In this document: piece by piece, positions 21,151 through 34,335 of the stretch
Layout of the letters: every line of letters begins with the position of its first letter
How positions within the stretch are numbered: position 1 is the stretch's first letter
NCBI GenBank assembly: GCA_008828725.1
Contig: MEHQ01002874.1
Span: forward strand, 40,854 to 104,853
Reading direction: 5' to 3'
Length of the DNA stretch: 64,000 bases
Source of the DNA: Saccharina japonica
Lineage: Eukaryota; Sar; Phaeophyceae; Laminariales; Laminariaceae
Program-made: the position numbers and the translations under genes
Notes under the pieces: model-generated
What the model was told of the DNA's origin: nothing
What the model saw: only the letters and a program-made list of their open reading frames with translations
Database searches by the model: none

Positions 21151-24100
21151 CGCCGCATGGGTCAAATTTATCTCCCGCCCACTTAGTCCAACGGCTACCC
21201 CTGCCCCGCCCCTCTGCCCTATCTTCTGTGCCGCATTCACCCAACCCACCTGATTGCAGCACATGTTGGGGCGCTGCATGAGTGCTTGAGATATGGTCAT
21301 GCTGGTGTCGACGGGAAATATGTATTCGTCCACGTCGACGAAGACGAGCCATCTCGGAGCCTCGTCGCCGTACTTTATCCTCCGTTTGATGTGGTTGTTC
21401 AGACAAAGGTTCAGAGGCCTCATCTGATTTACGTTGCTGGTGTTTTTTTATGAAATCATTCGGATAGGGGCGTGGGGGCAGTGTTATTGCAACAGAGAGT
21501 TAAGAGGGTGCGCGAATAATTAGAGCGATGACATATGTACGAGCTGCCGATGAGCGGCACGGTTTGAGAGAAAACAGCACGCGCGCTACGCCGCGTTTTT
21601 GCCCCAGGGGTTGTCTCTTAACGGATCTACACCAACGGTGCTGCTTCAACGGATCTATAGTTGCCACGGCTCTTTTGCGAACGGGCTCTGTCCCAATGAC
21701 TCTTTATAAACGCCCGTTTGCCAACGCTGGTTTTCAATTGTTCTATCTGTTTGTATCGGATTTCTTCGAACGCTCGTTTCTGACGGCTCTGTCCCATCGC
21801 GTTGGTCCACCATAGCCTGTTCCAACAGCTGTTTCCCAACGGTTCTGTTCCAACGATTGTGTGTTCAACGGCTATTTTGCAACTACTCGATCACGACGTG
21901 TTTGTGTGTACCTCTGCGAAGTGGGAGGAGGTGTGTTTTTCCGTCTCACACTACTGAAACAGGAAAAAACCTAGCGTTTCTCCCACTGTAGAGTATACCT
22001 CCTGTCATTTTCACAGCAGTACCTACACCCCCTCTGTGCACGCAGCAAATCTTCATTTTCATCTCAAGAGAGAGTTCGAAATTCGTACAAATCTTCGGCG
22101 TTCCTTGGCTTGTCGAACTCGCGACCTAGGCATGCGAACGCGTACTCGGAATGTGACACGTGGGGTACGGGTGTGCAGCGATATCGAACCGAGAAAAAAC
22201 GCAGTGGCAACCTGAACAATAGAGCTCACCTGTCCAACTTGTCGAAGAAGTATCGCACCATGCCAGCGTCCACAAATGGCTGGAGAATCTGGGTGAAATG
22301 GGGTTTCCCAGGTAAGCAGGCGTTGCGACATGTTCCGCAAGTTGGACAGATCAGGAAGTTGTACACATATTACTGGGTTCAGCTCTATGGATCTACATCA
22401 TGTAAACAATTTTGCAAATTTGCACCTGGTTGATGCGGAGGATCTGCACAATCTGGGTACGTTTTTCACGGGTCGTGATCTACATGTTGTTGTGGTCATG
22501 TCATCATGCGCGTGCCTGAATTTGTAAACACTTGTTTCGATTGTTTTCATCTCATTCAGTATCTTCGCCCGTATTTTCTCTCTCCCTCCCTACTCGTAAT
22601 TCCGGGATGACTAAAGTCCAGTCTCTTGGCCATCTTCCCCATCACTACGAGTACAGTACGGCACATGCATTCATTGTGTTTTTTACCACGAGAAAAAATG
22701 TTCAGCAATCTCTTCCCCTCGCCCACTCGTGTCGAGCTGTTGTGCCAACCCACGCTGCAATAATAGGCGCTCTCGGCAGTCGGTGTAATTTGACGAACAA
22801 ACAAGAAACGTCCATACGTATGGAGGGTCGAACCCTGGAGCTCAACCTTAGTGGTACTCGAGGTTAACCACTGGACCACAGGGGCGACCGGAGGTCATAT
22901 TGCGCTCTGATATGACGCGATGTGTGTGAGGCAGTTCACACATTTCTAAAAGCATATAAGTGAAGTAGCATGTGGGTTCGCACTGTAGTGCATGCCTGGT
23001 ACGTATTTGTATGTCCCAACCCCATTTATATGTACGATCTACGAGTACCGTATCATAAGTCAGGCAGATATTAGTCGGTCTGACGTGCGGGTATTTCGAA
23101 TGTTTTTTTTATGTGCTTTTGAGATTCATGAACGGCGACCTAAAACACGAAACACACACGCAGTACGTACTTAAGGGGACATGTGCTCCCTCAAGAAAGT
23201 GTTGCCAGGTACACTCCGGATTGCCCGTCGCGTTGAGAGCACAACGTTCGTGTCAAGCCCGATTGTGCGTGAGCTATTCGAGAGCTCCTAGTGACCAAAA
23301 ATGGTCAGCGTGGCTCCTATGCCACTTATGTAGAGGTTGCTACAGTTGTACAGCAGTGAATACTACTGTATTACGATTACACTACAGCAAAAGCAGTACT
23401 CGTAGTATGTAGCTGTCAAGCCGGCTGTCAGTAGGTATTCGGTGATAGCACCGTCTGGTGAAAATGGCGGTGCACTTGACAGGGCACAGGGAAACAGTGT
23501 ACTTCGACGCGTCGCATACTCGTACATAGCATCAGCAGGTACGTGTACAGGCGCGCACCAGATTGTGCTGAGTACGTACTCTAAATCCAGGCACTCCTAG
23601 CCTCCGGTACTCGTATCACAGCCTCAAGGCAGTACAGCACAAGTCTCGTTCCGACATACGAGGACGACCCCGTGGTGTAACGCCTACCTCCTTAGTGTTG
23701 TCCACACTATCGTCGTCGAAGAGAACTATCTCGTCCACCCCTACGGCGTAGTGGAAAGCAATCCACTCCGGCAGGAAGCGCCCGGAATCCTTCGAGCGAA
23801 CGCAAATAGCCACCTTGTGGAATAGGCGTCACCGTATCCGACGGGTGAAAGGGGACACGCGGGAAAGGCGGGCAGTATTGACAAGCAAAAAACACACCCG
23901 AGGAGGATCGTTGGGTCTTCTGGAAAACATACATGTATATAGCGGCAGCGTTAGCCAGAAGTTGTACGCAGCATAGCCTGCCCCTTAAGGGTGGGTGGGA
24001 AAGGGGAGGGGGGCGGGGGTGTACTTCATTTTCATGCACGGCCGTAGTCGTATGACCATAGACCCTCGCATCCCTACAATGCCGGGACGGAGCATGTCGG

Positions 24101-27100
24101 GTTTTCACCGGCCAGGCAGACATTGCTACCGTAGCACCAAGTGCGAAGGGGGGGGGGGGGGGACCCAGCATGATATAATACGACCGACGGACTCCTCAAC
24201 GCTAAGCAGCAACTTTAATAACAACTTTGCTAAATTGAGAAATAATAACGAGTATTATCGAATATAGTTCGGGTCTTCCAAAACATCGTTCGTTTTTTTC
24301 ATGGCAGTTGCATGCAAGCTTGCACGCAATTAAATTGCATGCCATATTGTGAACACACTTGCATGCAAGTCCCTGCAAGCTGCATGCATGTGCCGTGCAC
24401 TTGCGTAGGTCCAGCTAATAACTTGCATGAAACCTGCCTTCTGCTTGAACGTTTGGATACAACTTGGCGGGAACTTGGCACAATATGCTTCAAAATTTGC
24501 TGAACGTGCGCTCAAGTGTGTTCTGACGCATTCAATCAAGTGCATGCGATTTCGTGCACTTGCATGGATTTAAAATGCAAGCTTGCAGCTTGAAAGTGGG
24601 TTCAAGCTTGCATGCAAGCTGCATGCAGGTGGAGTGCAGGTTGGCTGCAATCTTGCATACAAGTTTTGCTGGATGCGCCTTTCGTGAGATAAGCGGACAC
24701 AATCAGTACGATTTTGTGGCAGACGGCCGATGTGACCACTTCTGTCCATGGCGGTTTCTACTTTTTCGTGGTTTTTCTTGCTTTGTGCGTGATTACGCTG
24801 GCTGGCAAGACGGAAGCGAATGAGTGCAAGCTTGCATCAAATCAACTTTCTACCAGGCGATGAACATGCCATGACCTACAGCATGTACAACACAACGAAC
24901 AACAATACGTAGCTCATCATAATGACGAAATTCCGGCAATTTGGGGGTTAACCCCTTAAGAACTGGTCCCCATGTTTTTATGGACGAACTACTTGGAATT
25001 AGTATGGCATAAGTTATTCAGTCAGTTCTGAATGGGTTAAGGAGCCCCTTCATCCCGAAAACAATTCAGCCAAAATAAAAAGGTACACCTCTATCGTAGC
25101 ACGCCTCTGCAACTCAAATTACGTGCAAGCTTGCAGGCACTTGCATTGATATTTGTTCAAAGTGCACACGCGCGTACACGATTTGTCTATGAGTCTGGTA
25201 CACAAATCCAAGCCCAGGGGTTGATATGTTCCCCAACAAACAATACAGTAACATATACATCGGATTCCCTTATATATTTGGGTAAACGGTGATAGTGCGT
25301 ATTCTATTGAGTACGCGGAGGGGAGGAGAATTGGTTGGATGAGATTGGTGGTATTCGACGACTTCGGTCAGCTTTTTCATTCTGAATGAATAACGCCCTG
25401 CACATTGTCGGAAGGCAAATCATACAATATGTTCAGCAGTTCGGGAGACTGACGAGCTCGTCTTCGACAGCTGCTGCAGTACGACGCAAACGTACAGCCC
25501 GCACTACTACTGTCCCACGGCGCTGGTGGCCGTGAAGTAGCAACGGTGTGAGCGAACCCCAACGGCGCTCTGTATTCCCGCCGCATGGCCGTTGGTTAAA
25601 TGGTTAATGGGCTACCTTGTTCCCTTTGGGTGTGGCTTTCGCTTTCCGGAGAATGTCCTGCACCTCCGCTTGCATTTCCGGCGATCGGCACTTGTCTCCC
25701 CTCAAACTTGCGCTCCGCCCATCCGGTCCGGGCATCAAGACAGCCTTGTGCCAGTCCGCCAACAACCCAAACGGCCCACCCGGCACCGTGCCCGCCCCTT
25801 CCAATGTTCTGGAAGATACCGGTGTTTGGACCCTGGCTGAAGAAGTCTCGTCAGGGCCCAACTCGCCCCTGTGGAGGGGGGCAAACGGCGCGCGAGACGC
25901 AAAAGCAAGAGCGGGCGGTGTAACCTGCTGGAATATGTAGCCGCCATATCATTGCGTCATGTACAGCAGTACGCGACAGATGTTAAGAATCTTATAATTA
26001 AGAAGTAGTAACTACCACGGCTCCTAGTACATCACGAATCCCGCACGAACACTACAAATAACACATAGAACAAACATTCTACGCAGCTCGCAAAGTTGAG
26101 TATCTGCTATTCAATCGGTTGAACTCACAGCTGACGTATTTATAATAACTTTTTATTCAGAACTTGAGACTAAGATTTGGGGGGGGGGGATAAGATGCGA
26201 CCTCTTTGTACTGAAAATAGTGTGGAACACGCCTCCAGTCTTACCTGAGAACTCCAGTCTGGCCAAAAGTAAGACATTCTCGACATCTGTCGCGTACTGT
26301 ATGCGACCAATGCATTTTGAAACGAATCTGGAATCGACGGGTTAGTATCGACAGTTACACGTAACGCCTCCGCGTTTCGTGTGGAGAAATAGAGAGGAAA
26401 GATCCAGGGAGTATTGTCTTGAGGCAATGTACCACAGAGGTACTGTAGTTTATGTACAGTATATACGCGCATACAGCCCAGTACGTAAGAGACTTGTACC
26501 AGTATTATGTTGGTTAGGAACGAACTTGATATGTATACTTGAGAAATATTTCCGTTTTTGGAACATACGGGATCACATACATACGGTAGATCCAATTGAA
26601 GCCAGCCATAGGCGAAGACAAACTTGAGTAGACACAGAGGTGTTACATGTATCTATTAAATAAAACCTTTCAGTCAACAACGGGTGCGATAGGTCGCTGA
26701 CCAATCAGAGGCAGGGCCAGGAAGCCTTCAAGTCCGAGTGCACGATCCAGTGTACCTCAACAGAAGGCTCCAAATGGCGTAGGTATACCTCAGTACCTAT
26801 TTTCGTAGGACTGAGCACTGGCACAGCATGTATGTTCTGCCGGTACTGCCTGTAGTATTACAAACTGGTCGTATGATCATTTCGTTCAGTTCCTGATATA
26901 TTTCCTCCTTTCTCTGTTGTTTTTCGTTTTGTAACTGTTTGGTGCGCTGGCCCCTTACCGCAGCGTGCTGGCTGTATCAGGTGCCACCTCCAAGCGATCC
27001 ACCGCCCAACGGTCCTGCATCGGTACGTCAATCTCGCTGGGGAGGTCGCCGCGGTCCAAGTCAGGAGCCTCCCGCGAGCCGAGCTCCACCGTTCTTCTAG

Positions 27101-27185
27101 CGCCGACCAATAAAACCATGGCTGCGGCAGAGATAAGCACCCGCGGGGCATAGCGCCTCCGTTTGTGTGGCACTCCCGTGCCCAT
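21151..27185 (-). CDS. Signal-anchored glycosyltransferase (GT2_4/GT92-like), five spliced exons
   Basis: Exons: 27185-26959, 25868-25616, 23813-23688, 22288-22230, 21436-21151. All junctions are GT-AG and frame-consistent (phases 2, 0, 0, 2). Exon 1 gives a basic N-terminus and one hydrophobic stretch (YAPRVLISAAAMVLLVGA, residues 12-29), a type II Golgi anchor. Exon 2 is a stem-like region. Exon 3 holds ICVRSKDSGRFLPEWIAFHY, then GVDEIVLFDDDS, the nucleotide-sugar fold start. Exon 4 gives ILQPFVDAGMVRYFFDKLD. Exon 5 carries RPLNLCLNNH and WLVFVDVDEYIFP, whose D-x-D should bind metal, then VGWVN and THAA. Such enzymes add sugars to glycans at the Golgi; the substrate is unknown. A minus-strand SINE sits in intron 3 (22535-22890). 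The C-terminus lies downstream and is not fully resolved. The FG usual after W is not seen, so decay is possible. Confidence 0.75.
22535..22890 (-). mobile_element. SINE-A copy inside a glycosyltransferase intron
   Basis: Reverse copy. The body starts ATCTCATTCAGTATCTTCGCC and the tRNA-like head ends ...AACCACTGGACCACAGGGGCG near 22890. It is diverged from the young copies. It lies between exons 3 and 4 on the gene's sense strand. Confidence 0.7.
24300..24680. repeat. TTGCATGCAAGC-rich palindromic repeat
   Basis: Words GCATGC, TGCAAGC and GCTTGCA recur with loose spacing over nearly 400 bp, with outliers at 24830 and 25120-25150. The whole lies in intron 2 of the glycosyltransferase gene. 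It could form many short hairpins. Confidence 0.6.
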
Positions 27186-27299
27186 TATGCTTCCTGTGTT
27201 GTGCTGGTCGCTGGTCTCCTGCGCGAGATGGCGTGGGTTGAGCACACATAACAAACAGAGGGGTCGATTAGGGGGGGGGAGGGCTTAATTCCGACGCTG

Positions 27300-29050
27300 C
27301 GATGATGGAGGCCTCTTGATTTTCTTGATTTTCACAGAGGGTTTGGTGTTTGTTCTTCCCGAGACTACAGTACCGTAACGTTAACTTCTGTTTATGTGCT
27401 GCTTAGTGTTGGGGGAAAAGACACGATGGTACCTGCCCTGCTGAAATGGAAGTATGATACTGTGTGTAATATATTATGTACCGGAGGACGCTTCGTTCCG
27501 CCGCCGGCCCACGCCCGCTACTCTCGCTCAACGATACACAGATCATACCTGGTTTGTATATATTACGAAGAAACGGACACAACGGCCGCGATTAATGCAC
27601 TTGCCGATTTCTAAATGCCATCAAGGGCTCCATGCCGCAATAAAACAACCCTGGCGCGGCAAGCTGCCCACCCCTGGCATGTGCGAAAGGACGGAGAGAC
27701 AACAAGATACGCATAGATGTGTGATATCTTGTTCAGAGGGCTGTAACTAAAACGGTAAACCCTCCCACGACGATCACCACCAGCTGGTGCTTGTGGCGAG
27801 AAGCCCAAAATACTGCTCGAAAGTGGTGTTACGAAGTATTGACAAGTGTAGGCCGCGAAGATCGGGCAGAATGCGATTTCCTCGTTTGGAGAACGCAACA
27901 ACAGTGGAAGATGCTCAACGACACGCGTACAATACCGGTGTGTACTTTGGCTCTGCACAGGCATATACTGCTGTAGATCGAAGTATATAATATAAGCCTG
28001 ATGTTATACAGAGGGGTATAGAGATGGACGAAATACATTAATCCAAGCCTTGAGCTACAGCAGTTAGTGTGTATTAATTAATTTCGATCAAAAAGAGGGA
28101 CCACGAGAGCTCATCAAATTCCTGCGGAAACAGTTTATTGCGACACCCCGGCCCCCGTTTGGCACATTCACCAAAGCCTACGATACAATGCCATGTTTTT
28201 AATTAATTCATACTAATTCAAGACATCAATTCGTTTTTCACCTTCGAAGAAATAAAAAAAAAGGAAAACGGAGAAGGGAACCAATTAACATCAAGAAGCT
28301 GCAGAACTATTCAAGTTTAACCACTATTAATAGACCACCGGGGGGCGACCTTTCGGATGTTGTTACTACTTGATATATATCATATGTATCCCTGTCTCGT
28401 ATTTTGTGATTGCCTGAATTGCACGCGGACACCATGCTTGATATCAAATGTGTATATACTCGTACGAGTAAAAAATGAAAATGAAAACGACAGTGAAATC
28501 GAGGATTTCGTCGAAACTCATATTTTTGCAAATATATAGTTGCACACCTCCCGAGGATAGTATGTATATTACGTATGTATAACACTTGAGAAGTTAGCCT
28601 GTTTAGGGTCGGATCACCTTTTTGGAGTACTTGCAATTTGACTCGGGTATCCTGGGGTATCTGTTTATTGGTTTATTTGTTTATTTACAGGGCGGTTCGG
28701 AAAGAACGGTTAGCATTCCCCATCATCAATATTATCGTTCAGCAGTTGTTTTAGCAACAAATTCCGTTGCCTTTACGTTGTGCCTGATTTATATTTACTG
28801 CAGCAGTAGCCATCCAACGTAGTGTTACGTACTGTAGAACCTGGCGTGTACGCCACGATGCTGGCGGACGATTGCGTATCCCAACGTTATCGTCGTGGTG
28901 GCGAGATTCCGTGCTGGCAGCAATATACCAGGGGTATGATTTACTTTGTTGTGGACTACTGTGGCTCAATACGGACGAGTAACACATAGTTTGGGTGTTT
29001 GCCGAAATGCTAACTGCATCGTCACAAGGGCTTCGGCCACCATCTGGATG
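27300..29050. other. Gene-poor interval upstream of the glycosyltransferase
   Basis: No firm exon. A plus-strand frame near 27790-27975 (WCYEVLTSVGREDRAECDFL) looks codon-like but has no clear splice sites. At 28316-28345 is a tRNA-like SINE head (minus strand) holding a CTATTAATAG insert. At 28470-28550 is a copy of the TCGAGGATTTCGTCGAAAC repeat. Confidence 0.35.
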
Positions 29051-29057
29051 GGGCACC

Positions 29058-29210
29058 CTATTTGTTTAGACGCGGCGGGAAGATTCGGACCTCGCTTTGC
29101 ACCAACCACGACAGCTGTGAGATCGATGTTGTTTCGTCGAATCTCACATTTATTTGCAAGCTGTGTGTCTCCATACGCAGCTCTTGGAGGTCAATCACCT
29201 CCTCGCTCAT
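29058..29210 (-). CDS. Possible exon, unknown protein
   Basis: ATG at 29210 opens MSEEVIDLQELRMETHSLQI and continues 50 codons to TAG at 29058. An internal AAAT|GTGAGA could be a donor after codon 21. Charged, helix-like composition, in a GC-richer patch. The other frames are also open, so this is tentative. Confidence 0.3.
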   Translation of the reverse strand: MSEEVIDLQELRMETHSLQINVRFDETTSISQLSWLVQSEVRIFPPRLNK

Positions 29211-30484
29211 GGTCGTGACTGCGGCCCTCGTGCCTCAGACTACACGGACGGGGGGGAGTGGTGTGTGTCGTAGCGACTGGCCTCGTGTCTCGTTATTGGC
29301 TATTATATACATACCCACACTCGGGATGTTGCACGTACCTAGCTAGCCGCTAGTGAATGGTCTCACGCGCAAATAATGTATGTACACATGTATACAGGCA
29401 TAGAGCTTCTGAGGTACGAGGCCCGCTCATATTTTACATATACGAGTTCGTATCATATACTCGTACGTCTACACTTTTTTATTCCGTGATACCTTCTTCT
29501 TCATGCGGGGGAATTAAATTCGTGCCGTATAGCCGTGACTGGTATTTCTATCAGCGTTATTGAAGTTCTCCGCCGCTGTATTGATTGAACCAGAACAATA
29601 AATATATGATATAACATACTCGTACAATACGTCGTATGTATAGTAACACTGCATGCAGTTAGTTGCTGCTGTGCTTAGAAGCAGTATATATTCAAGAGAG
29701 AAGCCTTCCGGATCATGGCGGGTAAACCGGTAAAAAGACCGGCCGGTTACTATGTTATTATGCTCGTATGATATATACCGGAAACACGCAAGGAAGGTCG
29801 TCAAAATATACAACCGTCACTCGCCGACGCCTGGTGATGGGTTTCCAGTTTCCAATGACCACCGGTGTGAACCGTATTTTTTCAAACTGTGTCCATCTCT
29901 TCTAGACGTGGCCCATATCGTACATATGTAGCAGAACATAAGGCGGGACATAAGGTACCAGGGGGTACTACATGTGCAGCCGAACGGGTTCAACATGCGG
30001 AAAATTCTTCTAGGGAAAACTCGTCGGGCGTATAGCAAAATGTTTCGGGCGTATAGCAAATTTTTTCCGCCAGTACAGTTGTAGCGGACCCAGCGGACCA
30101 AGCGGGTTAAACACACCCATATTATACATCACGGCACGCTCCCGCAGTACCCAGCAAGCTGTAAAATAGTAGGGATAGGGATGTACAAAACGTCAAAAGT
30201 GTCGAAACATTTCCCGCGTATAGTTCCGGTAAAAAGAGCAGGGCTGTGAGTGCGCTGACCATATATTCACACACAAGCCAATTATTAGTCGGCTTAGGTA
30301 TTTAAGGCAGTTTGATTTCGGTGCCAACTATCCGACTACATTTTTGTTTGTTCGGGTTTCTTTGCTTGTAAGAAGGCTTGTTTCGTACGGGGCATTTGGT
30401 ACATTGACCCCGCAGTGAAAATATTCCGTTGGGCGTCCTGCTCCCACTTGGTGGTGGCGCAGAAAATTAATACTCCCTCCGCAG

Positions 30485-30784
30485 GAGCGGCCAGAGGCTC
30501 ACCTGGCAGCCCGTTCCCATTTCGGAACCATGCTGGCCCAATATATCTACAACAACTTATATTACTTTAGAAGCGAACAGAGAGAGGTCCCCTGCAAGCT
30601 GCTCATCATAGTGCATCGACCCATTGTCATGGCCGTCGACGGTGCTGATGCCGATGGCAGTGCCGAAGATGCTATCGGCGTTGATGTTTGTTTTTGCTGG
30701 GCGGGGCCTCATCACTCACTACTGTCATCTCGTACCACTCTGACCCGGAATATAATGAACGTTTGTATATTAACATGTAATTGA
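30485..30784 (+). CDS. Possible exon, unknown protein
   Basis: A strong acceptor (AATACTCCCTCCGCAG|GAG) opens a frame ERPEAHLAARSHFGTMLAQY, later PCKLLIIVHRPIVMAVDG and an acidic DGADADGSAEDAIGVD stretch, ending at a stop on 30784. The minus strand is open too. No family was recognised. Confidence 0.35.
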   Translation, partial: ERPEAHLAARSHFGTMLAQYIYNNLYYFRSEQREVPCKLLIIVHRPIVMAVDGADADGSAEDAIGVDVCFCWAGPHHSLLSSRTTLTRNIMNVCILTCN

Positions 30785-31099
30785 AATGGTGCTTATATTT
30801 ATGATCAGAGTGGTACAGCAGTATTGTTTGCGGTGAAACTCCCTTTGGCCTGTTAAACACTTTGATGTCTGCATTTAATAAATACGAGGTATGTCTCATC
30901 GTGTATACTAACAATCATGCTGCACCATTCCGCTGCTACAGCAGTAGTAGTTACCGGCAATTATTATTGAGTGGGTTTCCACACAGCCAAAGTGGCTTTC
31001 TATAGTATTAGGGGCTCGGGAGAAAACGCGGATACGGGGGGAAAAAAACATGAGTAAGTCGTTATGGCGACCCCTGATTACTTACGCGTAATGAAAACA

Positions 31100-32835
31100 T
31101 AAACGTTTAGTGTGTGTTGTCTTCACGTCAAACCGTTTTTTCTACTCAACTACGTTGCTACACTCAGTCTGTCCTGCTTCTTAATCCTAGAGAGATACTA
31201 GACTCATTACTTTGTAAGGACGCTAGGTATAAGAGGACAAGGTATCCCTAGCCAGGTCAGCCTATGGAACGGGTACTCGTTGGTACTCACGTGTGTTGTT
31301 TGCGTAGAGACAGAAGAAGAGCAGTATATTCCGCTTGCGTGATGAACGACTGAAAAGGGAGGCGAGATGGCCAAAAGGCCATCTGGGAGCCCCTGGCTCC
31401 CATCTAAGATACCGCCTTCCAAGTACTACCAATACGATTCTTATACCTGATACCAGGTATTTACCAAACGTTTCCATATCATACCAGCTGTACCATAACA
31501 ACTTCCTATGTGGTCGGACTCAGAGACATAAAAAAACTGACAGAACAAACAAACGCAAATTAATGGGTAAAGCAAGTGAAATGCCAACGCACCGGGTAGG
31601 AGAACACAACGACACAAGATACCACAAGAACAGCGAGACAGCAAATATTAAGACAGGACGAATAATGAAATGAAACACAGATGGCGCAAGGAGACCCGGA
31701 ACGCTACCAGAAAAACAACATACGTGCTCAAGAGGAACAGATAACTGGTGCACGGGCGAAGCAACACAAATACGAGGAAGATACCCGCATATAGATGGCG
31801 GGGGAGAAAAGAGACTACGATAAAACATGGAAAGAATGCAAGAAAGAAGAGAGAAGGCGGAAAAGAGAAAATCGTACTCAATCAAGGCGATCATAGCAAC
31901 ATGAGTTCCCGTCTAAGTTACAAAACCGATCCGGGGACCATGCTACACCACCTCCCACCTCCTTCCTACTCTCGTCAGTAGCGGTGAAAAGTGTCGGTAC
32001 TACCGCTGTCGCGCTCCACCCAGAGAGTAGCAATAAATAAAAAACCATAGTAGCATAATTAAAGCGCTGGTCGGATCGATACCTTCTCACACGATCTACC
32101 AGTTCGTTTCTGAATTCGTCGACAGCTTGTTTAGTACGCCCCTCCGCTCCCCTTGTCGCCTCTCGTCGCGTCCTCAGCTGCGTGCCGTAGCCAGCTCCTC
32201 TCCGCTTCGACCCTATGCCACCTCGCCATGAAAAAGTCCGCCGCTTCGACGGCCCCCCGATACAACTTCCCACCCTTCTGAGCCACCCTCGGCCATACCG
32301 TCTCTGCTGCGAACAGCAAAGGGGAGCTTCCCTTGAACCCCTCGGCGGCTTGATAAACCCTAAGATCGTCTGATAGACATTGGCCCCGGTTGGTTTCTGG
32401 TCGGCCTCGTCCCGGATCTGTCGCCACCAGCCATCGTCCCAAACACCACCCGGCGGGTCAGCCGCTCATTGGTCGTCCGCTGTACGGCCCCCGCAAAGAG
32501 AAGGCGTCGTAATCAGATGGTCGTGTCAACGCGCTGGCATGGTGCCTTCCTGACGTACGACATGAGGTGATCGGCATCGGTGCGTTGTCGGTGCTGGACG
32601 CCAATGGTGCGTGTAAGGTTGTGGTGTGCCGTTCGGAACTCAGCGAAGTGCTCCTAGTCAAGGGTGTATGTCACACACCCGTACAGCAGTGTCTCCATCA
32701 CCTCGGTCTTTAGCATGCGCGCCTTTAGAGTGAACAGGGCATCTTCCATATCGTACGCAGCTCCCGCTTGAACCGATTGTAACATGCCCTTGCGAGTCGG
32801 ATCCGCCGTGTTATCTCTGGCATAATGTCCGCGCA
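31100..32835 (-). pseudogene. LINE-B copy, left arm of the inverted pair
   Basis: Minus strand, 5' end at the centre. From 32824 it encodes PEITRRIRLARACYNRFKRE, then RMLKTEVMETLLYGCVTYTL, then the C-terminal part with GRWLVATDPGRGRPETNRGQ and a final VDEFRNELVDRVRRYRSDQ (about 32100). The 3' untranslated part follows and ends in the tail GGTTTGACGTGAAGACAACA at about 31100. Frameshifts separate the pieces. Confidence 0.8.
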
Positions 32836-34335
32836 TGCTAAAGCTCGAGGTGATTGCGACACTGCTGCATGGGTGTGTGACGTGGACCCTTGACTAGGAG
32901 CACTTCGCTGGGTTCCGAACGGCACACCACAACCTCCTCGTTTCATTGGCGTCCAGCAAACAACAACTCACCGGCCACCTCATGTCGTACCCCAAGAAGG
33001 TACAATGCGAGAGCGTTGAGACGGCCATCCGAATACGACGCCCCGTATGGCGGGGGCCGTACAGCGGACAACCAATTAGCGGATGACCCGTTGAGTGGTG
33101 TTTGGGACGGTGTCTGGTGGGGGAGAAATCCGGGACGAGGCCGACAAGAAAATAACTACGTAGTAGGCCCAATGTCTATCAGACGACCCCAAGGTGTTTC
33201 AACGCACCGAGGGGGTCACCAAAAGCTACTCTTTGCTGTTCGGAGCCGAGACAGTATAGCCGAGGGCGGCAAAGAAGATGGAGAAGTGGCATCGGGGGGT
33301 TGTCGAGGTGGTGGACCGTTTCATGACGAGGTGACACAGGGTCGAGCGGGAGAGGAGCCGGCTACGACACGCAGCTGAGGACGTCAAGGGAGGCGAGGGG
33401 GGGGGACAGTCGTACTGATACAGCTGTCGACGAAATCAGCAACGAATTGGTAGATCGTGTGACAAGGTATCGTTCCGCCAGCCCTCGAAATATACACTAC
33501 CGGCCCTCCCATAAGAAAGTGCCCCACAAGAAACTCAGCCTAAACATCACGGGGGAAATAAGAAAGTCGACAGCTATTACACTGAAGTTAGTGTGGGACA
33601 CACCCGTTTCTCAAATAAGAAAGCCAGCCCAAGCCCGATTTATGTTTCTTATGAGCGGGCCGGTACTACTGTTATCTATTTACTATTTTGTTCTGTTTAT
33701 TCTCGAGTGTATTACTGGGGTCAGCGCGACAGCGGGAGTACCAACACTTAACACCGCTATTGACGAGAGTAGGAAGGAGGTGGCAGAAGGTGTGGCATGG
33801 TCCCCGCATCTGTTTCGTGGAACCCAGTTACTATATATCATCGCCTTGAGTAAGGTTTTCTCCTTTCTCTCTTCTCTCTTCTTTCTTGCGTTCTGCCTTG
33901 TTTCTCTCTTTGTTTCCAATTTCCCACGCCGTCATTGAGCCAGTATCTTCCCCCTCTAGCTTCGCGTTGCTTCGCTCGAGCAGCAGTTACATGTTCCTCT
34001 TGGGCACGTATGCGTTTCTGTAATTAACAGCAGCGTTTCTGGTCTCCTTGAGTCATTTGTATTATGTTTCATTCAGAATTCGTTGTATTGCCTTTTTATC
34101 TCATTTTACTGTCATGCCTTTTTGTCGTCGTTGTCTTCTCGTACCCGGCACGTCGGCCTTTCACTTGTTATACCCATTGATTTGCGGTTAATTTAGTTTG
34201 ATTTGTTTCTGTCTCACAGTCTATGACCACTCTTTAGGAGTTTAAGGATTTTAGGACTCAGGACAGACACTGGGTGTACTGTTTGATGTGTTTGGGTAGG
34301 AAGAGCGGTATATTATGACGATAACGCACACATAC
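32836..34335 (+). pseudogene. LINE-B copy, right arm of the inverted pair
   Basis: Plus strand, starting at RMLKLEVIATLLHGCVTWTL directly against the left arm's 5' end. It continues with the same C-terminal blocks and VDEISNELVDRVTRYR (about 33470). It is then interrupted by a MITE-like insert at about 33497-33690. The 3' region and tail (GACAGACACTGGGTGTACTG) end near 34335. Confidence 0.8.
33497..33690. mobile_element. MITE-like insert within the right LINE-B arm
   Basis: Absent from the left arm at the homologous place. The ends are ACCGGCCCTCCCATAAGAAA and an inverse TTTCTTATGAGCGGGCCGGT. The interior shares AAATAAGAAAGCCAGCC with MITE family C, so it is a diverged relative. Confidence 0.55.

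Noticed and set aside
24300..24680. CRISPR-like array
   Set aside because: Spacing is irregular, there are no conserved repeats with unique spacers, and the context is eukaryotic.
27611..27990. Possible exon on either strand (for example WCYEVLTSVGREDRAECDFL)
   Set aside because: Codon-like, but no convincing acceptor or donor; kept only as a note in the interval entry.
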